NCBI GenBank assembly: GCA_947254665.1
Contig: CAMYEJ010000036.1
Location: forward strand, 1 to 11,405
Direction: 5' to 3'
DNA from: an uncultured Peptoniphilus sp.
GTDB taxonomy: Bacteria > Bacillota > Clostridia > Tissierellales > Peptoniphilaceae
Length of the DNA stretch: 11,405 nt
Shown in pieces: positions 1 through 5,771 of the stretch. The stretch's first letter is position 1. Each line of letters opens with the position of its first letter. Made by a program: the position numbers and the translations under genes. Below the pieces are notes generated by a model. It saw only the letters and a list, made by a program, of their open reading frames with translations, ran no database searches and was not told the origin of the DNA.

Positions 1-53
1 GATTTTTAGAAAAGCATAAATTTAATATAATAACTAAAGTATCGTAAAATTCC

Positions 54-82
54 TTTAAATCATTTCTTTTCTGTATTATAAT
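54..82 (+). promoter_or_regulatory. Possible sigma-A-type promoter for the PAP2-nitroreductase unit
   Basis: A perfect -10 box TATAAT lies at 77-82, and a weak -35 box TTTAAA lies 17 bases upstream at 54-59. The predicted transcription start is about 88-90, right at the first ATG of the next gene, leaving almost no leader. In such AT-rich DNA a TATAAT can occur by chance. The rest of 1-89 shows stop codons in the reading frames and no recognisable gene end. Confidence 0.4.
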
Positions 83-89
83 AAAAGTA

Positions 90-617
90 ATGGGTAAATT
101 TATAAAAAAGTTCGATTCTCTTATTATAGAGATGCTTAACAAAAAGATTAAATGTTCCTTCTTGGACATTTTCTTTAAAAATTTTACAAACATATGTGGT
201 CCAGTATTTCTAACGATAATGACGGCTCTACTAATACTTCTTTCTACTACGAGAAATATGGGACTTCAGATTGGAATAATGCTCATTATTAACGGAATCG
301 TGGTCCATATTATAAAGATCATAAGGAAGAGGCCTAGACCCTACTGGGTAGATGAATTTATAAATACTTTGGGAATAGATCTAAATGATTATTCATTTCC
401 ATCTGGTCATACCAACGCAGCTTTTACAATATTTTTTGTACTTAAAAGCATATTTCCACAGTATCTATATATTTTTCTAATCTTTGCTATCCTTATGGCG
501 ATTTCAAGGGTGTATCTCGGAGTACACTATCCAACGGACACGGTGGCAGGAGCATTCGTAGCGTGGATACTATACTTAATTCTATATGAGAAAATCAGAA
601 TCTTTATCGGAGGTTAA
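90..617 (+). CDS. PAP2-family membrane phosphatase
   Basis: This 175-residue integral membrane protein carries all three motifs of the PAP2 (type 2 phosphatidic acid phosphatase) superfamily. They are K76-x6-R83-P84, the PSGH box at 104-107, and S139-R140-x5-H146, which holds the catalytic histidine. Hydrophobic stretches around residues 37-52, 58-75, 110-137 and 148-165 fit a multi-pass protein with the active site at the outer membrane face. Family members remove phosphate from lipid phosphates, including undecaprenyl pyrophosphate recycling (BcrC-like) and phosphatidylglycerophosphate. The substrate cannot be told from sequence alone. The start at 90 has no clear ribosome binding site. It is kept because residues 1-30 look like the usual PAP2 N-terminus, but an ATG at 132 is possible. 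The last codons overlap the ribosome binding site of the next gene, so the two are probably co-transcribed. Confidence 0.9.
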   Translation: MGKFIKKFDSLIIEMLNKKIKCSFLDIFFKNFTNICGPVFLTIMTALLILLSTTRNMGLQIGIMLIINGIVVHIIKIIRKRPRPYWVDEFINTLGIDLNDYSFPSGHTNAAFTIFFVLKSIFPQYLYIFLIFAILMAISRVYLGVHYPTDTVAGAFVAWILYLILYEKIRIFIGG

Positions 618-618
618 T

Positions 619-1401
619 ATGTTACTTACAAACTTTTTAGAAAAGAGAAAATCAGTTAGAAACTTCACAGACAAATCAGCTGACAGCGCAACTTTAGACA
701 AAGTAAAATCAATCATCAAAAATTCAGAAGAAGAAAACTACATTCTTTTTGAAAATGGAAAGATCATCGCTAAAGGATTAGAAGGCAAGGCTGGATACAA
801 TAACACAATGATCGTTGCTCCACATTATATCGGACTTTCTATAAAAGGAAGTACTGATGAAGATAGACTAAAGACAGGTTACTATCTTGAAAAGATAAAC
901 ACAGAACTTATAAGACTAGGTCTATCTACATGCTGGATCACAGTAGATAATGTAGATGATGCGACTTCAAAATCTGTTTTTGGAGAAGAAGGAGCTCACA
1001 TCTCTTACCTAATCGCATTTGGTTATCCAAAAGCTAGAAAACTTTTCGACCCTAAGACTCAAAGCGAAAGAAAACCTGTATCAGAAATAGTTTTCGTAGA
1101 AGATTTCAACCACCCTGCAACAGCAGAAGATTTGGAACAATACGGAATTTTAAATATTATGTCTACAATTAGATATGCACCTAACTACATGAACTTACAA
1201 CCATGGAGATTTTTAATAAAAGAATCTGCGATGGAACTTTTCATGGAAGAAAAATACGACAAAACTAAGACACTAGTTGACTGTGGTGTAATAATGTATT
1301 ACTTCGAAGAGCTTATGAAAGCAATGGGAAGAAAATCTACTTGGAATATAAAATTAGAAGAAGCTGAAGGTATGCTTAAAATAGCTACATTTACTATGTA
1401 A
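619..1401 (+). CDS. Nitroreductase-family protein (TM nitroreductase type)
   Basis: This 260-residue protein resembles the divergent 'putative TM nitroreductase' branch of the FMN-dependent nitroreductase superfamily. It starts with the typical R-K-S-V-R-N-F element (residues 10-16). A G-L-S-T-C-W motif sits near 101-106. The A-P-x-x-x-N-x-Q-P-W element, which classical nitroreductases carry shortly after the N-terminus, lies near 187-196, as in this branch. These enzymes use NAD(P)H through FMN to reduce nitro compounds, quinones or unknown natural substrates; no substrate can be assigned here. The start at 619 is chosen because GGAGG at 609-613 sits just before it; an earlier in-frame ATG at 586 would lie inside the upstream gene. 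Only one base separates it from the upstream stop codon, so translation is probably coupled. A terminator follows directly. Confidence 0.85.
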   Translation: MLLTNFLEKRKSVRNFTDKSADSATLDKVKSIIKNSEEENYILFENGKIIAKGLEGKAGYNNTMIVAPHYIGLSIKGSTDEDRLKTGYYLEKINTELIRLGLSTCWITVDNVDDATSKSVFGEEGAHISYLIAFGYPKARKLFDPKTQSERKPVSEIVFVEDFNHPATAEDLEQYGILNIMSTIRYAPNYMNLQPWRFLIKESAMELFMEEKYDKTKTLVDCGVIMYYFEELMKAMGRKSTWNIKLEEAEGMLKIATFTM

Positions 1402-1403
1402 TT

Positions 1404-1429
1404 AAAGAGACTTTATGTCTCTTTTTTTT
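1404..1429 (+). terminator. Intrinsic terminator after the nitroreductase gene
   Basis: AAAGAGAC (1404-1411) pairs with GTCTCTTT (1417-1424) around a five-base loop, followed by a run of eight T at 1422-1429. It begins two bases after the stop codon and closes the first transcription unit. Confidence 0.9.
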
Positions 1430-1478
1430 GTAATAAAAATTTTAAGAAATTATTTTTTACATCTGGTGAAAAATTCTA

Positions 1479-1507
1479 TTGACATGGTAATTTCTTATTG
1501 GTATTAT
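1479..1507 (+). promoter_or_regulatory. Sigma-A-type promoter of the purine operon
   Basis: A perfect -35 box TTGACA (1479-1484) is followed after exactly 17 bases by TATTAT (1502-1507), one mismatch from the -10 consensus. Transcription should begin near 1513-1515, just before the riboswitch. I see nothing recognisable in the short stretch 1430-1478. No PurR-box-like palindrome was recognised near the promoter, which suggests control lies mainly in the leader RNA. Confidence 0.85.
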
Positions 1508-1513
1508 TGCATT

Positions 1514-1658
1514 AGAAAGTGCTCAAGAAATTTGAGCGAAAGAGTGCCTAGGGATCCGTACTATGTAAAGGACCAAGCGGCACAGTGCTATGCACTACAC
1601 CGAAGGGACAAAAGCCCAGGAGGATAGGTTTCGCTGACCTATCTTTCTGGGCTCTTTT
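1514..1658 (+). ncRNA. ykkC-type leader RNA, probably a PRPP riboswitch (subtype 2b)
   Basis: The leader carries hallmark ykkC elements in order. These are a hairpin GCTCAA/TTGAGC (1521-1526 with 1532-1537), the conserved CCTAGGGATCC (1547-1557), whose GGATCC half pairs with GGACC (1570-1574), a CAAGCGGCAC segment (1574-1583), a hairpin AGTGC/GCACT (1584-1588 with 1592-1596), then ACACCGAAGGGACAAAAGCCC (within 1597-1617), where GGG (1605-1607) can pair with CCC (1615-1617). ykkC RNAs are known to bind guanidine (subtype 1) or ppGpp, PRPP or nucleoside diphosphates (subtype 2). PRPP is inferred because the downstream genes are purine synthesis genes and the core reads GGGATCC rather than the GGGTTCC typical of guanidine-I RNAs. 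The aptamer's 3' side is also the 5' arm of the terminator, so ligand binding should prevent termination. No guanine aptamer is present in tandem. Confidence 0.88.
1613..1658 (+). terminator. Riboswitch-controlled terminator before purC
   Basis: AGCCCAG (1613-1619) pairs with CTGGGCT (1647-1653). GATAGGT (1623-1629) pairs with ACCTATC (1637-1643). GAG (1620-1622) faces TTT (1644-1646), which can close by G-U and A-U pairs, giving a stem of up to 17 base pairs with a TTCGCTG loop. A short T tract (1654-1658, interrupted only at its first base) follows. Its 5' arm contains the CCC needed by the aptamer, so the two folds exclude each other. Confidence 0.88.
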
Positions 1659-1683
1659 AATGAAAAATTTTAAGGAGTGTATT

Positions 1684-2367
1684 ATGAAAACAATTTACGA
1701 AGGTAAGACAAAAAACGTTCTAGAATCAGAAGATGGAAAGATATTTTTAAAATTTAAAGATACCATGACTGGCACAGATGGTGTATTTGATACAGGCGGA
1801 AATGAAGTAGCCGGATCTATCGAAGGAGCAGGCAGCGAGTGCTTAAAAGTTTCCAAATTCTTCTTTGAAAAACTTCGTGAAAAAAATGTAAAGAGCCACT
1901 ATGTTGACTCAGATTTAGAAAACAACTTAATGGAAGTTGAACCTATTACAATCTTTGGAAAAGGACTTGAAGTTATCACTAGATTTGTAGCGGTAGGATC
2001 ATTTATTAGAAGATACGGAAGCTACATCGAAGAAGGCAAACCACTTCCAGGATACACAGAAATAACATTAAAAGATGATGATAGAAATGACCCACTAATC
2101 ACAAAAGAAGGACTCGTAGATCTAAACATCTTAACAGCAGAAGAATACGACGAAATCGTAAGACAAAATCTTGAAAATGCAAAGATCATAAGAGACATTC
2201 TTGAAGAAAAAGGACTTAAACTTTACGACATCAAACTTGAATACGGAAGAAGAAAAGAAAACGGAGAAATAATTTTAATTGACGAAGTAAGTGGTGGAAA
2301 CATGAGAGCCTACAAAGATGGTAAGTACATCGAACCACTTGAACTTTCTAAATATCTAGGTATTTAA
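1684..2367 (+). CDS. purC: Phosphoribosylaminoimidazole-succinocarboxamide synthase
   Basis: PurC joins aspartate to CAIR using ATP to give SAICAR, in cytosolic purine synthesis. The 227 residues match the family length. The N-terminus has the Y-E-G-K-T-K ATP-site motif (5-10) and F-K-D near 24-26. A R-F-V-A-V-G-S-F-I-R-R-Y-G block lies mid-protein, and Y-D-I-K-L-E-Y-G and I-D-E near the C-terminus correspond to the conserved DFKLEFG and ADE elements. It belongs to a variant form that I associate with clostridia: the usual S-P-D after I-D-E is replaced by S-G-G-N-M-R, and the usual K-G-x-x-N-N region reads G-A-G-S-E. The start at 1684 follows AAGGAG (1672-1677). An in-frame extension back to 1585 would run through the riboswitch and is rejected. 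First gene of the operon; purE follows after 21 bases. Confidence 0.95.
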   Translation: MKTIYEGKTKNVLESEDGKIFLKFKDTMTGTDGVFDTGGNEVAGSIEGAGSECLKVSKFFFEKLREKNVKSHYVDSDLENNLMEVEPITIFGKGLEVITRFVAVGSFIRRYGSYIEEGKPLPGYTEITLKDDDRNDPLITKEGLVDLNILTAEEYDEIVRQNLENAKIIRDILEEKGLKLYDIKLEYGRRKENGEIILIDEVSGGNMRAYKDGKYIEPLELSKYLGI

Positions 2368-2388
2368 TATTTAAAGAACGGAGAAAGA

Positions 2389-2865
2389 ATGAGAGTTTCA
2401 GTTATTATGGGTTCTATTTCTGACAAGGAAATAGCTGATAAAGTAGTTAATAAATTAAAATCATTTGATATAGAAGCAGAAGTTAAAGTAATCTCTGCCC
2501 ACAGAGCTACTAAACTTCTTGAAGAATATGTAAAATCTGCAGAAGAAGAATCAAAAGTATTCATAGGAATCGCAGGAAAAGCTGCTCATCTAAGCGGAGT
2601 TATCGCTGCCATGACAACAAGACCTGTAATTGGAATCCCAGTTAAAAGCTCTACGCTAGGTGGACTTGAAGCACTGCTATCCACAGTTGAAATGCCAAGT
2701 GGAGTACCAGTAGCAACAGTTGCTATAAATGGCGGAGAAAATGCTGCGATACTAGCTGCAGAAATCCTAGCAGTTTCAGATGAAAATTTAAGAAACAAAC
2801 TTAAACAAATGAAACTAGATATGGAAAAAAAGATTAAAGAAACTGAATATGTTTACGAGGATTAA
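2389..2865 (+). CDS. purE: PurE, carboxyaminoimidazole ribonucleotide mutase / AIR carboxylase
   Basis: PurE forms CAIR, the substrate of PurC. The 158-residue protein starts with V-I-M-G-S-I-S-D (5-12). It has S-A-H-R (36-39), A-G-K-A-A-H-L-S-G, V-I-G-I-P and a long S-S-T-L-G-G-L-E-A-L-L-S-T-V segment, all typical of the family. The H-R pair and A-A-H-L make it class I-like (N5-CAIR mutase) rather than class II (direct AIR carboxylase, with A-G-R-S-N). The motif reads A-G-K where E. coli PurE has A-G-G, and there is no purK in the operon to supply N5-CAIR, so its real substrate is open. It starts at 2389 after GGAGAAAGA (from about 2380) and is separated from purF by three bases. Confidence 0.93.
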   Translation: MRVSVIMGSISDKEIADKVVNKLKSFDIEAEVKVISAHRATKLLEEYVKSAEEESKVFIGIAGKAAHLSGVIAAMTTRPVIGIPVKSSTLGGLEALLSTVEMPSGVPVATVAINGGENAAILAAEILAVSDENLRNKLKQMKLDMEKKIKETEYVYED

Positions 2866-2868
2866 AAT

Positions 2869-4161
2869 TTGAGCGCAATATTTGGAGTTTTTTCTCAAAG
2901 AAAAAATAAAGATGTATTTTTAAGAATTTATGCTGGTCTCTATGCCCTTCAACACAGAGGGCAAGAGGCTATGGGCATCTGTCTAATCGAAAATGAAAAG
3001 ATATCTGAGATTAAGGGAAGAGGATTAGTATCCGATAATATAAAACATGAAAACAAGAATAGCATCGGAGGATACGCTGGTATAGGTCATGTTAAATACG
3101 AATACTCTGACGATGATATAAACACTCTACCTATGCCTTGGCAATACTATCCAGATGGCAAGGACCAAGTCATAATCGCGGTAGACGGCAAATTCTTAGA
3201 CGATAGAGATGTAGAAGAGATAGCTGGAGTTTTAAACGGACCGATCGAAAAAATTCCAGAATATATTCTAAACCTAAAGGGAGCATATTCAATTATCTTT
3301 GCAAAAAAAGACATGATGATTGCAATAAGAGATCCCCATGGAATAAAACCACTTTCAATGGGTAAGGTTGATTCAGAAATAATATTCTCAACAGAAACAT
3401 GTGGAATCACAGGCTCCGATGCAGAAGTTGTAAGAGATCTTCTACCTGGAGAAATAGTAATAGTTACAAATGAAGAAGTTAAATCACTAAGAGCTGGAAA
3501 CTTCACAGCGACTCCATGTGTATTTGACTTTGTTTATACAGCAAGACCAGATTCATTTATAAATGGAACGAGCGTATATAGATCAAGAATTAAAATGGGT
3601 ATGGAACTCTTTGAAGAAGCTCCAGTAGAGGCTGACATTGTGGTAGGGTCACCAGACTCAGGTATGATTTCAGCCCTTGGATTTGCAAGAGCTTCAGGAA
3701 TAAGTTACGAAAAGGCAATAGTTAGAAATAGATATATTGGAAGGACATTTATACTTCCCTCAGATGAAATGAGAAAAAAAGGCGTGAAGATGAAATTATC
3801 GCCTATTAGATCACTTATTGATGGCAAGAAAGTTGTCCTTGTTGATGACTCAATAGTAAGGGGTAACACTATAAAACACGTCATCGAAATATTAAAAGAT
3901 TCTGGAGCAAAAGAAATTCATGTTAGGATTGCAAGCCCACCAGTTATTAGATCAGAATCACTTACATTTGATGTTCCTAAAGCTGAAAAATTAATAGCAG
4001 ACGGTAGAACTGTAGAAGATATACGCAAATATATAGGTGCAGATTCCCTTGCATATTTAAGCTTAGACGGACTAAATAGAGCCTGTGGCAATGGCAAGTT
4101 CTATGAAAGATGTTTTGGTGGATATGATCCATTTGAAGAAGGAGATGAAGATGCCAATTAA
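2869..4161 (+). CDS. purF: PurF homologue with a degenerate glutaminase domain
   Basis: PurF normally makes phosphoribosylamine from PRPP and glutamine, the first step of purine synthesis. Residues from about 210 form an intact phosphoribosyltransferase: S-P-D-S-G (261-265), flexible loop R-N-R-Y-I-G-R-T-F (286-294) and PRPP loop V-D-D-S-I-V-R-G (325-332). Residues 1-200 fold as an Ntn glutaminase by similarity and keep Q-H-R-G-Q-E (28-33). The start, however, reads M-S-A-I-F-G-V where active enzymes expose C-G-V-F-G. Arg of G-H-V-R-Y is Lys76, N-G-N is D-G-K (106-108), and the S-D-T-E element is absent. Of the four B. subtilis-type Fe-S cysteines only Cys217 and Cys415 have clear counterparts. 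The start is TTG at 2869 with GAGG at 2857-2860; an in-frame stop six bases upstream rules out an earlier start. At 430 residues it is shorter than B. subtilis PurF (476). It overlaps purM by 11 bases. Confidence 0.9.
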   Translation: MSAIFGVFSQRKNKDVFLRIYAGLYALQHRGQEAMGICLIENEKISEIKGRGLVSDNIKHENKNSIGGYAGIGHVKYEYSDDDINTLPMPWQYYPDGKDQVIIAVDGKFLDDRDVEEIAGVLNGPIEKIPEYILNLKGAYSIIFAKKDMMIAIRDPHGIKPLSMGKVDSEIIFSTETCGITGSDAEVVRDLLPGEIVIVTNEEVKSLRAGNFTATPCVFDFVYTARPDSFINGTSVYRSRIKMGMELFEEAPVEADIVVGSPDSGMISALGFARASGISYEKAIVRNRYIGRTFILPSDEMRKKGVKMKLSPIRSLIDGKKVVLVDDSIVRGNTIKHVIEILKDSGAKEIHVRIASPPVIRSESLTFDVPKAEKLIADGRTVEDIRKYIGADSLAYLSLDGLNRACGNGKFYERCFGGYDPFEEGDEDAN

Positions 4162-5176
4162 TTACAAAGATTCTGGCGTAGATGTTGAAGCTGGAGCAAA
4201 GGAAGTAAAACTTATAAAAGGTATGGTAGAAGCGACACATGGTAAGGAAGTTCTATCATCAATAGGTGGATTTTCTGGACTATTCAGTTTAGAAAGCATG
4301 AACTATAAAAATCCGGTACTAGTTTCTGGAACAGATGGAGTAGGTACCAAGGTTATCATTGCTCAAAGCATGGATATTAATGACACAGTTGGGATAGACT
4401 GTGTTGCCATGTGTGTAAATGATATACTTTGCCAAGGTGCAAAACCATTATTTTTCTTGGATTATATTGGAACTGCAAAGCTTGAACCTCATAGAATGGC
4501 AGAAATTGTAAAAGGTGTTACAGAAGGTTGTAAGATTTCAAATATGGCACTAATCGGTGGAGAAACTGCAGAGATGCCAGGAGTTTATCATGGAGAAGAC
4601 TACGATTTAGCTGGATTTGCTGTGGGAATCGTAGACAAAGATAAAATCATCGATGGCTCCACAATCGAAAAGGGAGATATAATATTTGGTCTTTCATCAT
4701 CTGGAATACATTCAAATGGATATTCATTAGTTAGAAAGATAGTTTCTGAAAGATCAGGACATGAATTAACGGATAAAGTAGAAGGTTTAGAAAAATCTCT
4801 TGGGGAGACACTTCTAACCCCTACTAGAATCTATGTAAAAGAAATGTTAGACCTAATGGCAAAAGTTGATGTCAAGGGCGCTTGTCATATAACTGGCGGT
4901 GGATACTATGAAAATATACCTAGAATGATGCCAAATGGTCTTTCAGCAATGATAGATGTAAGAGAAGTAAAGATTCCATATATCTTTGAACTTTTAAAGA
5001 AATGGGGAAATCTGGAATTAAAAGAAATGTATAGCACATTTAATATGGGTCTTGGAATGGTATTTGTAGTTAAAGAATCCGATAGAGAAAAGGTACTTGA
5101 TCACTTCAAAGATTACGATTCTATCTACGAGATCGGAAAAATTGTAGATGGCGATGAAATTGAACTCAAATATTAA
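4151..5176 (+). CDS. purM: Phosphoribosylformylglycinamidine cyclo-ligase (AIR synthetase)
   Basis: PurM closes FGAM to AIR using ATP. The 341-residue length fits the family (B. subtilis 346). Conserved elements are N-Y-K-D-S-G-V-D (4-11), D-G-V-G-T-K (62-67), I-G-G-E-T-A-E-M-P-G (135-144), an S-S-S-G-I-H-S-N-G-Y-S-L segment, and H-I-T-G-G-G-Y-Y-E-N-I-P-R in the C-terminal half. The last usually reads H-I-T-G-G-G-x-x-E-N-x-P-R, so it is well kept. The ATG at 4151 is chosen because AAGGAG (4139-4144) stands six bases before it and the family's conserved N-terminus starts there; the longer in-frame reading from 4085 lies inside purF. It overlaps the end of purF by 11 bases and the start of purN by up to 29, indicating translational coupling. 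Confidence 0.96.
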   Translation: MPINYKDSGVDVEAGAKEVKLIKGMVEATHGKEVLSSIGGFSGLFSLESMNYKNPVLVSGTDGVGTKVIIAQSMDINDTVGIDCVAMCVNDILCQGAKPLFFLDYIGTAKLEPHRMAEIVKGVTEGCKISNMALIGGETAEMPGVYHGEDYDLAGFAVGIVDKDKIIDGSTIEKGDIIFGLSSSGIHSNGYSLVRKIVSERSGHELTDKVEGLEKSLGETLLTPTRIYVKEMLDLMAKVDVKGACHITGGGYYENIPRMMPNGLSAMIDVREVKIPYIFELLKKWGNLELKEMYSTFNMGLGMVFVVKESDREKVLDHFKDYDSIYEIGKIVDGDEIELKY

Positions 5177-5771
5177 AATAGCTGTCCTAGTTTCTGGTTC
5201 AGGCTCAAATCTCCAAGCAATAATTGACGCTTCGAAAAACGATAGAGATTTCGGAGCTGAAGTTGTACTTGTAATATCAAATAGAGAAAAGGCATACGGA
5301 CTAAAACGGGCAGAGTTAGAAAATATAGACCACTTCTGCATTAAAGATAATGAAGAAGTACTTAAAAAATTAAAAGAATACGAAGTAGATTTAGTAGTCT
5401 TGGCTGGATATCTAAAGATAATTCCAGAAAGTATAATAGACGAATTTCCAAATAGAATTATAAACATACATCCATCACTAATACCATCTTTTTGTGGTAT
5501 GGGCTACTATGGACTAAAAGTCCATGAAGCTGCCATCGAAAGAGGTGTGAAGGTAAGTGGTTGCACCACTCATTTTGTAAATAAAATGGCAGATGCAGGT
5601 CCAATCATCTTGCAAAAGGTAGTGGATGTAGATTTTTCTTATGATGCGGATAGATTACAACAAGAAATATTAAAGGAAGAACATAAAATTCTACCAGAAT
5701 CCATAAAATTATTCGCCCATGGAAAGCTAGAAGTAGTAGGAAATAGAGTAAAAATAAGGAGTAATAATTGA
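5148..5771 (+). CDS. purN: Phosphoribosylglycinamide formyltransferase
   Basis: PurN moves a formyl group from 10-formyl-tetrahydrofolate to GAR, giving FGAR. The 207-residue protein begins with the nucleotide-binding V-S-G-S-G-S-N-L-Q-A-I (15-25). It carries catalytic N106-I-H108 in the I-I-N-I-H-P-S-L-I-P motif, and D149 in the A-D-A-G-P-I-I-L-Q segment. The F-C-G-M-G-Y-Y-G loop (115-122) is of the clostridial type. The start is uncertain. ATG codons at 5148 and 5154 both lie within the end of purM, and neither has a strong ribosome binding site, so termination of purM may feed re-initiation. The stop codon TGA (5769-5771) overlaps the purH ATG by one base. It needs GAR, but the purD that would make it is not in this window. 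Confidence 0.93.
   Translation: MAMKLNSNIKIAVLVSGSGSNLQAIIDASKNDRDFGAEVVLVISNREKAYGLKRAELENIDHFCIKDNEEVLKKLKEYEVDLVVLAGYLKIIPESIIDEFPNRIINIHPSLIPSFCGMGYYGLKVHEAAIERGVKVSGCTTHFVNKMADAGPIILQKVVDVDFSYDADRLQQEILKEEHKILPESIKLFAHGKLEVVGNRVKIRSNN

Noticed and set aside
1514..1624. Guanidine-I riboswitch
   Set aside because: The core reads GGGATCC rather than GGGTTCC, and the controlled genes are purine synthesis genes, not guanidine exporters or carboxylases.
1415..1683. Open frames at 1415-1627 and an extended purC start at 1585
   Set aside because: They run through the terminator, promoter and conserved riboswitch structure; purC has a proper ribosome binding site before 1684.
4085..4150. Longer PurM N-terminus from 4085
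   Set aside because: The extra residues are purF codons read in another frame; the conserved PurM N-terminus and AAGGAG point to 4151.
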